From Paenibacillus oralis (GTDB taxonomy: Bacteria; Bacillota; Bacilli; Paenibacillales; Paenibacillaceae), in the NCBI RefSeq assembly GCF_003863965.1, contig NZ_RRCN01000001.1:3864304-3928303 (forward strand): 64,000 nt of DNA, given 5' to 3'. The translations under genes and the position numbers were made by a program. Below, one piece after another: positions 27,439 to 36,945 of this stretch. How positions within the stretch are numbered: the first letter of the stretch is position 1; each line of letters opens with the position of its first letter. Below the pieces are notes generated by a model. The model ran no database searches, was not told the DNA's origin, and worked only from the letters and a program-made list of their open reading frames with translations.

Positions 27439-27915
27439 ATGTCAGGACCCTCCTTGAGACGGGCGGACAGCCACAGTCTGATTCATGAGGCCGCGCTTGA
27501 AGAAGCCAGGGAATTGACGGAATTGCTGGAGCGGAGCTTGTGCCGGGGCGAACGGGACAAAGCGCAGGGCATCGCCTGGATCGCCGTCGAACATTGGGAA
27601 TCGCGCACGCTCCAGCACGCGCAAAGCGAGGAAGAGGGATTATACCTGGAGGCGGTAGAGCTGAAGCCGCAGCTTCGGGACGTGATTACCGCTTTGACCC
27701 GGGACCACAATTTGATGCGGGAATTGGCCGCCGAAATCAAAGAGCGGCTGGAGCGGGGCGAGATGGACGAGCAGGTGCTGCAGAGGTTTCAGGCGCTGAT
27801 TCTGATCGACCAGATACATAACCGGGATGAAGAAGAAATGGTGGAAAAGGAATTGGAGGAGCGTCGCCATGGAGCGGTTTCCGGCCCCAAAGTTGACGGC
27901 CCTGCTGCCGGATAA
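27439..27915 (+). CDS. Hemerythrin-like (HHE) domain protein
   Basis: A 158-residue four-helix protein. The pattern SHSLIHE near 12, HAQSEEEGLYLE near 60, TRDHNLMRE near 90 and IHNRDEEEM near 127 matches a hemerythrin HHE domain, which binds a di-iron centre and senses or handles O2 or NO. ATG 27439 follows AAGGAAG; GTG 27430 and ATG 27433 are alternatives. It is the first gene of the run into narGHJI and overlaps the next gene. An accessory role in anaerobic nitrogen-oxide metabolism is an inference from position. Confidence 0.75.
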   Translation: MSGPSLRRADSHSLIHEAALEEARELTELLERSLCRGERDKAQGIAWIAVEHWESRTLQHAQSEEEGLYLEAVELKPQLRDVITALTRDHNLMRELAAEIKERLERGEMDEQVLQRFQALILIDQIHNRDEEEMVEKELEERRHGAVSGPKVDGPAAG

Positions 27916-28198
27916 ACCGCTGCGGGCGGTGGAACCCCGGCTGTACGAGTGTCTAACCTGCGAGCTCCGCCGGCTGAACCTGCATCCTTATGACGTAAAA
28001 GCCGGCGGGCAGGCGAGCGAACAAGGGGTTACCGTTTACGTTCGCTACGGAGAAAGGTTCGACCGGGTGGAAGGCCGTTTTTTTTCTTGGGACATAGTCG
28101 AAAATCAAGACGAGCAAATCGGCGGTTTTATGCGCCAGGCGGCGGAACAGGTGAAAAAAACGCTGATCGCGGAGTACTACAAAAAATCGCGGCTTTAA
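27869..28198 (+). CDS. Conserved hypothetical protein upstream of narG (109 residues)
   Basis: Family not recognised. It starts at ATG 27869 with GGAGGAG 8 bp upstream, overlapping the end of the hemerythrin-like gene by 47 bp in another frame. The protein is soluble, with no cysteines beyond one CLTC pair near residue 28 (ECLTCELRRLNLHPYDV). It has a beta-rich middle (VTVYVRYGERFDRVEGRFFSW) and a helical C terminus ending YYKKSRL. The CxxC could bind metal but is a single pair. Its place in the nar run suggests a linked role. Confidence 0.65.
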   Translation: MERFPAPKLTALLPDKPLRAVEPRLYECLTCELRRLNLHPYDVKAGGQASEQGVTVYVRYGERFDRVEGRFFSWDIVENQDEQIGGFMRQAAEQVKKTLIAEYYKKSRL

Positions 28199-28266
28199 GG
28201 TTTCCCTACGGGGAACCGGTACCCGCGGGAGGGCCGAATTCGTTCTGACGGAAAGGAATGGTCGAC

Positions 28267-28545
28267 ATGGAAGTACATGAGCTTGACGTTTTGGCAGCGC
28301 AGGATCAGGAGGACTTGCTGGCGGTGCTGGACATGCGGTTCGGGGAGATTCCGCGCGAGGCGGTGAAACGAATCGCGGCGATCCGCAAGCCGGACGAACT
28401 GCAGCGGTTGATTTTGGCCGCTTGCAATGCTTCCGCATGGAGCGTATTTGCGGAGGAATTGCTGGCTGGAGAAGGGGCGTTTAAGCTGGCGGGCGAACGG
28501 TTTAATCCGGCGCCGCGGATTTGCGAAGCGAAGGGAGAACTCTAG
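28267..28545 (+). CDS. Small protein upstream of narG (92 residues)
   Basis: The N-terminal half (LLAVLDMRFGEIPREAVKRIAAI) resembles the short helical motif found at the C terminus of Rpn/DUF4351-type proteins. The rest (AWSVFAEELLAGEGAF) is acidic and helical. No catalytic signature is visible. ATG 28267 follows GAAAGGA at 10 bp; ATG 28258 is too close. Its TAG stop overlaps the narG GTG start by one base, so narG translation is probably coupled to it. Confidence 0.6.
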   Translation: MEVHELDVLAAQDQEDLLAVLDMRFGEIPREAVKRIAAIRKPDELQRLILAACNASAWSVFAEELLAGEGAFKLAGERFNPAPRICEAKGEL

Positions 28546-31500
28546 TGGTGGGCGATAAGCAGAACAAGTTGTTCCAGGCGCTGAAATATTTGCGGCGCGG
28601 CGAAGTCATAAATGAGGGATGGACGGAGGAAAGCCCCAGGGGGCGGGACTGGGAAAGCCTGTACCGCGGCCGCTGGCAGCACGACAAAGTCGTACGTTCC
28701 ACGCATGGGGTGAACTGCACCGGTTCCTGCAGCTGGAATGTGTTCGTGAAGGACGGCATCATCACGTGGGAGACGCAGAAGACGGATTATCCGACGACAG
28801 GCGCCGATTTTCCGGAATACGAGCCACGCGGCTGCCCGCGGGGAGCCAGCTTCTCCTGGTACACCTACAGCCCCCTGCGCGTGAAGTACCCGTATATTCG
28901 CGGGGAGCTCTACGAAATGTGGCGGGAGGAAATGGCCGCCGTAAAAGACCCCGTTGTAGCCTGGGAGAACCTGGTCAGCGATCCGCAAAAAAGAGCGCGT
29001 TACGTCAAAGCCCGGGGGAAAGGCGGATTCGTGCGCGGGGATTGGGACGCGGCCTGCCAGATGATCGCCGCGGCCACGATCCATACGATCAAGCGGTACG
29101 GGCCCGACCGCGTCGTGGGGTTCAGCCCGATTCCGGCCATGTCCATGGTCAGCTACTTGGCGGGGACGCGGTTTCTGTCGCTGATCGGCGGGACGATCCT
29201 GAGCTTTTACGACTGGTATGCCGATCTTCCGCCCGCTTCGCCGCAGGTATGGGGGGATCAAACCGATGTGCCGGAGAGCGGAGACTGGTACAATACGAAA
29301 TATTTTATCATCTGGGGGACAAACATTCCGCAAACCCGCTCGCCGGACGCCCATTTTATGGTCGAGGCGCGTTACAACGGCACCAAGGTGGTCGGCGTGA
29401 GCCCCGATTATTCCGAATACGAGAAATTCGCGGATATTTGGCTGCCGGCCCGGGCCGGCACGGATGCGGCGCTGGCGATGGCGATGACGCACGTCATTCT
29501 CAAAGAGTTTTATGTGGATCGGGAGACCCCCTATTTCATGAATTATGTGAAAAAATTCACCGATCTTCCGTTTCTCGTCCTCGTAAAGGAGGGGAACGGA
29601 ATGACCCGTTCGGACCGCTTCCTGCGGGCGGCCGACTTGGCCGACTTGGGCGACGGGCAGGAGCTTGCCGAATGGAAAACCGTTGTCTGGGACACGGCGG
29701 CGGGGAAACCGGAGGCGCCGAACGGGAGCGAAGGGTTCCGCTGGGACCAGAGCAGCCGCTGGAACCTTGACCTGAACAGGGCGGACGGAACTCCAATCGA
29801 CCCGCAGCTGACATTTATCCAGGATGCCGACGAAGTCGTGCAGGTGGATTTTCCGTATTTCGCGGAAAAAGAGGGCCAAACGGTACGCCGGGGCTTACCG
29901 GTCAAGCATCTGAAGAGCGCGTCAGGCGAGACGCTGAAGGTGGCGACGGTGTATGACCTGATGATGGCCCACGCCGGCGTTTCGCGCGGCCTGCCCGGCG
30001 ATTATCCGGCCGATTACGACGATATGAAGCCTTATACGCCGGCCTGGCAGGAGGCGATCACAGGGGTCAAAAAGTCGCATTGCATCCAGGTGGCCCGCGA
30101 GTTTGCCGACAACGCGGCGAAAACGGGCGGCCGTTCGATGATCGCCATGGGCGGGGGGACCAATCACTGGTATCACAGCGATCAGATCTACCGCTCGATC
30201 CTGAACCTGGTGATGCTTACCGGGGCGCAGGGCGTAAACGGAGGCGGCTGGGCCCACTACGTCGGCCAGGAAAAAGTACGCCCGCTGGAGGGCTGGCAGC
30301 AGATCGCTTTTGCCGGCGACTGGATCCGGCCGCCGCGGCTGCAGAACGGCACGTCGTATTTTTACTTTGTGACGGAGCAGTTCCGCTACGAGGTACGCGT
30401 GAGCGAAGAGCAGGATACGCCTTGGGGCGGGCGGTACGGCAAAATGCATCCGGCCGACGTCAATGCGCTGGCCGTAAGGCTCGGCTGGCTGCCGTCGTTC
30501 CCGCAATTCACCCAGAATTCCATCGATTTGGCGCGGCAAATCCGCGAAAAGGGGCTGACGGATGATCAGGAGGCCGTGCGGGAAATCGCCAGGATGGCGG
30601 CGGAAGACGAACTCGACTGGGCGATCGAGCATCCGAACGACCCCCGCAACTTTCCGCGGGTGTTTTTCAACTGGCGCTCGAATCTGCTGGGGGACAGCGG
30701 CAAAGGGCATGAATATTTCGCCAAACATTTGATCGGGGCGGATGGTCAGGTGCTGACCGACCCGAGCCGCTCCTGGCGGCCGGAGGATGTGCGCACCGAC
30801 GACGTGCCGCCGGAAGGCAAAACGGATCTGTTCGTCAGCATCGATTTTCGCATGACCAGCTCCGGGCTGTTTTCGGACATCGTGTTGCCGGCGGCGACCT
30901 GGTACGAAAAACATGATTTGAGCAGCACGGACATGCATCCGTTCATCCATCCGTTTAATCCGGCGATCTCGCCGCCATGGCAAAGCAAAAGCGACTGGGA
31001 CGCGTTCCGGGAGATCGCCAAGACGTTTTCCGAGCTGGCGGAGAAGCATCTCCCCGCCTGCGAAGACGTGATGATGACTCCGCTTGGTCATGACAGCCCG
31101 GACGAAGTGGCCCAGGTGCACGGGAGGATCAAGGATTGGCGTAAAGGGGAAACCGCGGCGGTTCCCGGTAAAAGCATGCCGCATTTTCTCATCGTGCCGC
31201 GCGATTACAAGGACGTTTACGGCAAGATGATTACGATCGGGCCCAACATCCGCAAAGGGTACGGCTCGAAGGCGGTGAAAATTCCGGGCGAGCGGGTTTA
31301 CGAACAATTGCTGGCCCGGCTTGGCGCCTCGAAGCGTGAAGGCGTCGGCAAAGGCCAGCCGGATTTATATTACGACCGGCAGGTGATCGAAGCGATCCTG
31401 CTGATGTCGGGGGCGACGAACGGAGAGCGCGCCGTGGAAGGGTGGCGCCATATGGAGAAGAAGACCGGCAAAAAACTCGCGGAGATCGCCCTTCCCCGCG

Positions 31501-32240
31501 AGGAGGAAGCCTTTACGCTGTTCGATATCACGGCCCAACCCCGCCAGGCCATTTCCGCACCCGTCTGGAGCGGGCTGGAGAAGGACAACCGCCGCTATTC
31601 GCCATTTACGCTGAACACCGAATACAGTATCCCTTGGCGGACGCTCACCGGACGGCAGAGCTTTTATCTCGACCATGAAATGATCCTCGACTTCGGGGAG
31701 GCTTTGCCGCTGTATTTGCCGCCGCTAAAGCACGTTCCTTTTCTCAAAGGGGAGGAAGGCGTGCCGGAGAACGGGAAATCGCTGACGCTCCGTTACCTGA
31801 CCCCGCACCAGAAGTGGGGCATCCATACGATGTTCACCGACACCAACCAGATGACGACCTTGTTCCGCGGCTGGCAGGTCGTCTGGCTGAACGAGAAGGA
31901 CGGGGCTTCCATCGGGATCAAGGACAACGATTGGATCGAGGTATACAACCGCAACGGCGTCGTCGCGGCCCGGGCTGTGCTGACGTACCGGATTCCGGAA
32001 GGCATCGCCTACATGTATCATGCCCAGGACCGCACGCTGGGCGTACCCGGCACGTCGATCACCAAGCAGCGCGGCGGTACGCATAACAGCGTGACGCGGA
32101 TTACGCTCAAGCCGACCCACATGATCGGGGGTTACGCCCAGTTAAGCTACGGTTTCAACTACTACGGTCCGACGGGGAACCAGCGCGATACGCTGACCAT
32201 CATCCGCCCGCTGAAGGAGGTAGATTGGCTTGAGGATTAA
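28545..32240 (+). CDS. narG: Respiratory nitrate reductase alpha subunit
   Basis: The catalytic Mo-bis-MGD subunit reduces nitrate to nitrite on the cytoplasmic face of the membrane. It has 1,231 residues. The FS0 cluster motif HGVNCTGSCSWN is near residue 54, with the fourth ligand in EPRGCPRGASFSW near 95. The segment YADLPPASPQ near 227 contains the Asp expected to ligate molybdenum. DQTDVPES, PQTRSPDAHF and the C-terminal MFTDTNQM region fit NarG. GTG 28545 follows AAGGGAG at 11 bp; an ATG at 28521 would lie inside the previous gene. narH overlaps its 3' end. It needs molybdopterin; a MoaD-MoaE fusion is encoded 14 kb away. Confidence 0.95.
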   Translation: MVGDKQNKLFQALKYLRRGEVINEGWTEESPRGRDWESLYRGRWQHDKVVRSTHGVNCTGSCSWNVFVKDGIITWETQKTDYPTTGADFPEYEPRGCPRGASFSWYTYSPLRVKYPYIRGELYEMWREEMAAVKDPVVAWENLVSDPQKRARYVKARGKGGFVRGDWDAACQMIAAATIHTIKRYGPDRVVGFSPIPAMSMVSYLAGTRFLSLIGGTILSFYDWYADLPPASPQVWGDQTDVPESGDWYNTKYFIIWGTNIPQTRSPDAHFMVEARYNGTKVVGVSPDYSEYEKFADIWLPARAGTDAALAMAMTHVILKEFYVDRETPYFMNYVKKFTDLPFLVLVKEGNGMTRSDRFLRAADLADLGDGQELAEWKTVVWDTAAGKPEAPNGSEGFRWDQSSRWNLDLNRADGTPIDPQLTFIQDADEVVQVDFPYFAEKEGQTVRRGLPVKHLKSASGETLKVATVYDLMMAHAGVSRGLPGDYPADYDDMKPYTPAWQEAITGVKKSHCIQVAREFADNAAKTGGRSMIAMGGGTNHWYHSDQIYRSILNLVMLTGAQGVNGGGWAHYVGQEKVRPLEGWQQIAFAGDWIRPPRLQNGTSYFYFVTEQFRYEVRVSEEQDTPWGGRYGKMHPADVNALAVRLGWLPSFPQFTQNSIDLARQIREKGLTDDQEAVREIARMAAEDELDWAIEHPNDPRNFPRVFFNWRSNLLGDSGKGHEYFAKHLIGADGQVLTDPSRSWRPEDVRTDDVPPEGKTDLFVSIDFRMTSSGLFSDIVLPAATWYEKHDLSSTDMHPFIHPFNPAISPPWQSKSDWDAFREIAKTFSELAEKHLPACEDVMMTPLGHDSPDEVAQVHGRIKDWRKGETAAVPGKSMPHFLIVPRDYKDVYGKMITIGPNIRKGYGSKAVKIPGERVYEQLLARLGASKREGVGKGQPDLYYDRQVIEAILLMSGATNGERAVEGWRHMEKKTGKKLAEIALPREEEAFTLFDITAQPRQAISAPVWSGLEKDNRRYSPFTLNTEYSIPWRTLTGRQSFYLDHEMILDFGEALPLYLPPLKHVPFLKGEEGVPENGKSLTLRYLTPHQKWGIHTMFTDTNQMTTLFRGWQVVWLNEKDGASIGIKDNDWIEVYNRNGVVAARAVLTYRIPEGIAYMYHAQDRTLGVPGTSITKQRGGTHNSVTRITLKPTHMIGGYAQLSYGFNYYGPTGNQRDTLTIIRPLKEVDWLED

Positions 32241-33732
32241 AACGCAGGTTGCGATGGTGATGAATTTGGACAAATGCATCGGCTGCCACACCTGCTCGGT
32301 CACCTGCAAAAATACCTGGACCAACCGCCCCGGCACGGAGTACATGTGGTATAACAACGTGGAGACGCGGCCGGGCCCGGGGTATCCGAAGGAATGGGAG
32401 GATACGGGCAAATATAAGGGCGGTTGGGTGCTGCGCGGCGGTAAGCTGGCGCTGCGCGCCGGAGGCCCGATCGCCAAGCTGGCGAACATTTTTTACAACC
32501 CGAACATGGCCGATTTGGACAGCTTCTATGAACCTTGGACCTATGATTACGACAACCTGCTGCACAGCCCAAAGAGCAAGCATCTCCCGGTCGGGCGGCC
32601 GGTGTCGCTGATTACGGGCGAGTATATGGACAAGCCTGAATGGGGGCCGAACTGGGACGATGATTTGGCCGGCGGCAGCGAAATCGTGCCGCTTGATCCC
32701 AACGTCAAAAAGCTGCAGGAGTATATCGCCCTGGAATATGAAAAAACGTTCATGATGTATCTGCCGCGGATCTGCGAGCATTGCCTCAATCCTTCCTGCG
32801 TCGCTTCGTGCCCGTCCGGCGCGCTGTACAAACGCGACGAGGACGGCATCGTGCTGGTCGATCAGGAGGCCTGCCGGGGGTGGCGGTTCTGCATGAACGG
32901 CTGCCCGTACCATAAAGTCTATTACAACTGGAACACCCATAAGGCGGAGAAATGCAACTTTTGTTACCCGCGCACGGAGGCCGGAATTTCAACGATCTGC
33001 TCCGAAACATGCGTGGGCCGGATTCGCTATATCGGCGTCGTCATGTACGATGCCGACCGGGTAAAGGCGGCCGCTTCGGTAGAAGATCCGCAGAAATTGT
33101 ACGAATCGCAGCTCGGCGTTTTCCTGGATCCGTTTGATCCGGAGGTCATCCGGGAAGCGAGAAGAACGGGGATCACGGATGCCTGGATCGATGCGGCCCA
33201 GCGCTCTCCGGTATACAAAATGGCGATGAAATGGAAGGTGGCGCTGCCGCTGCATCCGGAATACCGCACCTTGCCGATGGTTTGGTACGTACCGCCGCTC
33301 AGTCCGATCATGAACCATATCGAGGAGGACGAGCTGCAGACGGACATGTACATCCCGGCGGTCGATCAGATGCGGATTCCGCTGGAATATTTGGCGTCCT
33401 TGCTGACGGCGGGCGACACGAAAGAGATCCGGCGGGTGCTGCTGAAGATGACGGCGATGCGCGTATTGATGCGGGACCGTGCGGTCGGCGGCCTGGACGA
33501 GCTGAAGCGCAGCAAGCTGCTTGGGGAGGCGGGAACCAGCGTGGAGGAAATCGAGGAGATGGCCCGTTTGTTTGCCGTTGCCAAGCACAACGAACGTTTC
33601 GTCATTCCGACAGGGCGGCGGGAAATGATCAACGAAGCCGGACTGCATTACCGTCAGGGAGCTTGCAGTCTGGAGGGCATCACACCGGAGGAAGGATTTT
33701 TGCCGCGGTTGTTTGCCAAAGACGACAGGTAG
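32230..33732 (+). CDS. narH: Respiratory nitrate reductase beta subunit
   Basis: The electron-transfer subunit carries four Fe-S clusters between NarI haems and NarG. It has 500 residues. Cluster motifs are CIGCHTCSVTCKNTW near 16, CEHCLNPSCVASCPSGA near 183, CRGWRFCMNGCPY near 216 (Trp in place of a Cys, typical of the [3Fe-4S] site) and CNFCYPR near 243. TTG 32230 overlaps the narG stop, with AAGGAGG 9 bp upstream. The N terminus closely resembles Bacillus NarH. narJ follows after 16 bp. Confidence 0.96.
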   Translation: MRIKTQVAMVMNLDKCIGCHTCSVTCKNTWTNRPGTEYMWYNNVETRPGPGYPKEWEDTGKYKGGWVLRGGKLALRAGGPIAKLANIFYNPNMADLDSFYEPWTYDYDNLLHSPKSKHLPVGRPVSLITGEYMDKPEWGPNWDDDLAGGSEIVPLDPNVKKLQEYIALEYEKTFMMYLPRICEHCLNPSCVASCPSGALYKRDEDGIVLVDQEACRGWRFCMNGCPYHKVYYNWNTHKAEKCNFCYPRTEAGISTICSETCVGRIRYIGVVMYDADRVKAAASVEDPQKLYESQLGVFLDPFDPEVIREARRTGITDAWIDAAQRSPVYKMAMKWKVALPLHPEYRTLPMVWYVPPLSPIMNHIEEDELQTDMYIPAVDQMRIPLEYLASLLTAGDTKEIRRVLLKMTAMRVLMRDRAVGGLDELKRSKLLGEAGTSVEEIEEMARLFAVAKHNERFVIPTGRREMINEAGLHYRQGACSLEGITPEEGFLPRLFAKDDR

Positions 33733-33748
33733 AGCAAGGAGGTTGGCG

Positions 33749-34402
33749 ATGGAAGCCAAGCAAATCAGTTTGATGTTTGCGGCCAGACTGCTCGGATATC
33801 CGGAGGATGATTTTCCGGAAACCGCGCGGAGCATGGTGGAAGCGGTCCGGGAAGCCGGAGGCCCGCTGCTGGCGGAACGTCTTCAGGAGGCGAGCCACCC
33901 GCTGTTATCCTGCCCGCTGAAGGAGCTAAGGGAGCAGTATGTTTGGTCTTTTGATTGGAAGGAAAAAACCGGACTGTATCTCACCGCGCATGAGCTTGGG
34001 GACAGCCGGGAGCGCGGCGCCGCGCTGATTCTCTTGCAGCAGATCATCAAGGACGCCGGTTTTGCCGCCGCCGCAGGCGAACTGGCCGATTATATGCCGC
34101 TTCTGTACGAGCTGCTGGCCGTGCGTCCGGACCATGTCCACGTCCGGGCTTTGGAGCTTCGGCTCGCCGTCGCCACGAAGCGGGTATGCGAGCATTTGGC
34201 GGAGGACAACCCTTACCGGCAACTGCTTCACCATCTTGTGGCGGATGTTTTTGGCGAACCTTCGGAGGAAGATGTCCGCCGGCTTACGCAGAAGCGGGAG
34301 CAGGCCGACCAAGGCGAACTCCCTTACCCGATTCTGTACGGGCTGGACGGAACGGCCCGAACGGGAACGGATCTATCGTTTTGCAAATATGCAACTGAAT
34401 GA
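33749..34402 (+). CDS. narJ: Nitrate reductase molybdenum-cofactor assembly chaperone
   Basis: A 217-residue all-helical chaperone of the TorD/NarJ family that helps insert cofactors into NarG and is not part of the final enzyme. MFAARLLGYPEDDFPE near the N terminus, EQYVWSFDWKEKTGLYLTAHE near 62 and YMPLLYELLAV near 110 are typical. ATG 33749 follows GGAGGTT. The stop overlaps an ATG of the next frame (ATGA). Confidence 0.93.
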   Translation: MEAKQISLMFAARLLGYPEDDFPETARSMVEAVREAGGPLLAERLQEASHPLLSCPLKELREQYVWSFDWKEKTGLYLTAHELGDSRERGAALILLQQIIKDAGFAAAAGELADYMPLLYELLAVRPDHVHVRALELRLAVATKRVCEHLAEDNPYRQLLHHLVADVFGEPSEEDVRRLTQKREQADQGELPYPILYGLDGTARTGTDLSFCKYATE

Positions 34403-34416
34403 ATGGGGGCAGCTTC

Positions 34417-35118
34417 ATGACCGGATTATTCTGGTGGGTTGTTTATCCGTACATCGCCCTAACGGTGATGATTGTCGGATTGTTGTACCGGTTTGCCTTC
34501 CGCCAAGTGAGTTGGACCGCTCCTTCGACGGAAATGTTTGAGAAAAAATGGCTGCGGCTCGGCTCCACGATCTTCCATTACGGCATCGTCTTCGCCTTTA
34601 TCGGCCACGTGATGGGGGTGTTGATTCCGCGAAGGGTATACCATGCCATGGGCGTGAGCGATGAAACGTACCACATCTTTGCGATTGCCGGAGGCGGGCT
34701 GGCGGGAATCATGGTGGTGCTGGGGCTTATTATTTTGCTGATTCGCAAAATAACGAACCGGCGCGTGCGCGCCCATGCCGGATTTGCCGATTACTTCGCG
34801 GTGATCCTGCTGCTGATCGTCGCCGCCAACGGCACCTATATGACGATTGTATACAATACGACGGTGGCCGCTTACGAATACCGGACAACCATCGGTCCGT
34901 GGTTCCGTAGTTTGCTTGCGTTTCGGCCGGATTATCACCTGATGGATACGGTTCCGTTCATCTTCCAGCTGCACGTCCTGTCGGCGTTCCTGTTGTTCGC
35001 CTCGATTCCGTTTACGATGCTCGTGCACATGTTTTCGCTGCCGGTCCGCTATCCGGCCCGGGCGCCGCAGCAATACCGCTCGCGGGTCGGATATAAACGC
35101 GGCAAACCGCAAACTTAG
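34417..35118 (+). CDS. narI: Respiratory nitrate reductase gamma subunit (cytochrome b)
   Basis: The membrane anchor and quinol oxidase subunit carries two b-type haems. Five hydrophobic helices are visible in 233 residues. His ligand candidates lie in FHYGIVFAFIGHVMG near 47-60 and in FQLHVLSAFLLFASIPFTMLVHMFS near the C terminus. The segment YEYRTTIGPWFRSL matches Bacillus NarI. I place the start at ATG 34417 after GGGGGCAGC, matching the family N terminus; ATG 34399, overlapping the narJ stop, would add six residues. It is the last gene of the nar operon. Confidence 0.94.
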   Translation: MTGLFWWVVYPYIALTVMIVGLLYRFAFRQVSWTAPSTEMFEKKWLRLGSTIFHYGIVFAFIGHVMGVLIPRRVYHAMGVSDETYHIFAIAGGGLAGIMVVLGLIILLIRKITNRRVRAHAGFADYFAVILLLIVAANGTYMTIVYNTTVAAYEYRTTIGPWFRSLLAFRPDYHLMDTVPFIFQLHVLSAFLLFASIPFTMLVHMFSLPVRYPARAPQQYRSRVGYKRGKPQT

Positions 35119-35129
35119 GCGGAAAACCA

Positions 35130-35179
35130 ATAGAGTCATGTACTGGCCGCCTCAAGGGGTTAAAAGGACATGACTCTAT
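35130..35179. terminator. Hairpin between narI and degV (convergent)
   Basis: ATAGAGTCATGT and ACATGACTCTAT form a perfect 12-bp stem over a 26-nt loop. There is no clear T-run, so it may protect 3' ends rather than terminate alone. Confidence 0.6.
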
Positions 35180-35186
35180 CTGTACG

Positions 35187-36041
35187 TCAGCCTGTCTTTT
35201 TGGTATACAGGATGCCGATCGTTTTGGCGCCGCAATGGCTGGAAATGACGCAGCCGGCATTGGAAACGGCGACGGTCTTGGCCCCGGTTCTGGCCTCAAG
35301 CTCTTGTTTCAGCTTGGCCGCGTCTTCATCCGCCAGGGAATGGGTGACAAAAATAATGTCGTTATCCATATCGTTTAAGCGGCCAAGCGCGTTGTTCAGC
35401 AGCTGGTCAAGGGCTTTTTCCCGGCTGCCGCGGACTTTGTAGGCAGGGGTCATTTTGCCGTCCGCCACTTTGATGACCGGGCGGATTTTGAGCAGGCTGC
35501 CGATCAGGTTTTGCATGCCGGAGCAGCGTCCGCCTTTGTACAAGTATTCCAGCGTATCGATGACAAACTCCGTTTCGACCTTAGGCCGAACCGCCGTGAG
35601 CAGGTCGACGATTTCGCCGACGCTTTTGCCTTCCGACGCGGCCTGCACCGCCTTCATCACCTGAAGACCGATGCCGGTCGATAAATTAAGCGAGTCGAAT
35701 ACGGTGACCGCCCCTTCCGGGAATTCCTCCGCCGCAAGCAGGGCGTTTTGATATGTAGATGAAAGCTCTGAAGACAAGCTGATGCATAATATTTGCTGCC
35801 CTTGCCGGATATAAGGGGAGAACGCCTGAATGAAATCGGCCGGCGACGGCGCGGCCGTCTTCGGGAGCTTGCCGGTCTCGCTGACTTTGCGGTAAAGATC
35901 GGGCACGCTCAAATCGACGCCGTCTCCGTACGTTTGGTCGGAAAAAGTGACGTACAGGGGAACGATGCCAATTTCGTGCCGTTTAATCCAATCCGCCGGC
36001 AAATCGCAGGTACTGTCCGCGAAAATTTTGATCGATGCCAT
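35187..36041 (-). CDS. DegV family protein, copy 1
   Basis: A 284-residue fatty-acid-binding protein of the DegV/FakB type. FakB proteins present exogenous fatty acids to the kinase FakA for use in phospholipids. Marks are IKIFADSTCDLPADW at the N terminus, the SSELSSTYQNAL segment near 95, GGRCSGMQNLIGSLLKIRP near 165 and VISSHCGAKTIGILY at the end. ATG 36041 follows GGAGG at 5-6 bp. It is about 55 bp downstream of a close paralog; the pair arose by tandem duplication. Confidence 0.92.
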   Translation of the reverse strand: MASIKIFADSTCDLPADWIKRHEIGIVPLYVTFSDQTYGDGVDLSVPDLYRKVSETGKLPKTAAPSPADFIQAFSPYIRQGQQILCISLSSELSSTYQNALLAAEEFPEGAVTVFDSLNLSTGIGLQVMKAVQAASEGKSVGEIVDLLTAVRPKVETEFVIDTLEYLYKGGRCSGMQNLIGSLLKIRPVIKVADGKMTPAYKVRGSREKALDQLLNNALGRLNDMDNDIIFVTHSLADEDAAKLKQELEARTGAKTVAVSNAGCVISSHCGAKTIGILYTKKTG

Positions 36042-36096
36042 ATTGATCCTCCTATAAGTTGTAGCCTTTCTGCAAAAGCCGGGCCTAAGCGGCCGA

Positions 36097-36945
36097 TTAT
36101 TTTCTCGTGTACATAATGGCGACGGTACCGGGCCCGCAGTGGCTGGAAATGACGCATCCCGCTTCGGATACGGCCACCTCCCGCGCTTCCGTCTGCTCCC
36201 GCAAAATCGCGGCCAAACGCAGCGCATCCTCTTCGGCCAGCGTGTGGGCGACGATGATCAAGTCGTGATCCATGTTGTCCCGGTCGGCCAAAGCGTTGTC
36301 CAGCATTTGCTGGACCGCCTTCTCCTTGCGGCCGCGCACCTTGTAGGCCGGGATGATGCTCCCGTTCACCAGCTTGAGCACGGGCCTGATTTGGAGCAGG
36401 CTGCCGATAAAGTTCTGCATGCCGGAGCAGCGTCCGCCTTTATACAAATATTCCAGCGTATCGATGACGAATTGCGTTTCCACCCGCGGGCGGATATCGC
36501 TGACCAGTGCGGCGATTTCGCCGGCGGTGCGGCCCTCCGCCGCAGCTTTGACCGCTTTCATGACCAACAGGCCAATACCGCTGCATAAGGTCTGGGAATC
36601 TACAACGTGAATCCGCCCTTCCGGGAACTCTGCGGCGGCGATCAGCGCATTTTGATAGGTCGATGAGAGTTTGGATGAAAGGCTGATATAAACGATGTCC
36701 TGCCCGCGCTCGATATAGGGACCGAAGGCGTCCATAAAATCTTTGGGCGACGGAGCGGTCGTTTTCGGCAAACTCCCGGCAGCCTCGACCCTCCGGTAAA
36801 TATCGACCGGCGTGATATCCACCCCATCCTTGAACATCTCGCCGCCAAACACGACATATAAAGGAATAATTCCGATATCATAGCGGGGGATCCATTCTAC
36901 GGGCAGGTCCGAGGTACTGTCAGCGAAAATTTTGACGTTTGCCAT
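36097..36945 (-). CDS. DegV family protein, copy 2
   Basis: A 282-residue paralog of the preceding DegV protein, alike through most of its length (SSKLSSTYQNAL, GGRCSGMQNFIGSLLQIRP, VISSHCGPGTVAIMY). Differences cluster in the middle of the ligand-binding region, which could mean different fatty-acid preferences, as for FakB1 and FakB2. ATG 36945 follows AAGGAG at 6 bp; ATG 36951 is too close to it. It is first in the two-gene unit. Confidence 0.92.
   Translation of the reverse strand: MANVKIFADSTSDLPVEWIPRYDIGIIPLYVVFGGEMFKDGVDITPVDIYRRVEAAGSLPKTTAPSPKDFMDAFGPYIERGQDIVYISLSSKLSSTYQNALIAAAEFPEGRIHVVDSQTLCSGIGLLVMKAVKAAAEGRTAGEIAALVSDIRPRVETQFVIDTLEYLYKGGRCSGMQNFIGSLLQIRPVLKLVNGSIIPAYKVRGRKEKAVQQMLDNALADRDNMDHDLIIVAHTLAEEDALRLAAILREQTEAREVAVSEAGCVISSHCGPGTVAIMYTRK

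Noticed and set aside
36097..36945. Recent gene conversion between the two DegV copies
   Set aside because: Identity is concentrated in conserved family motifs, and silent sites differ throughout, so selection explains the similarity.
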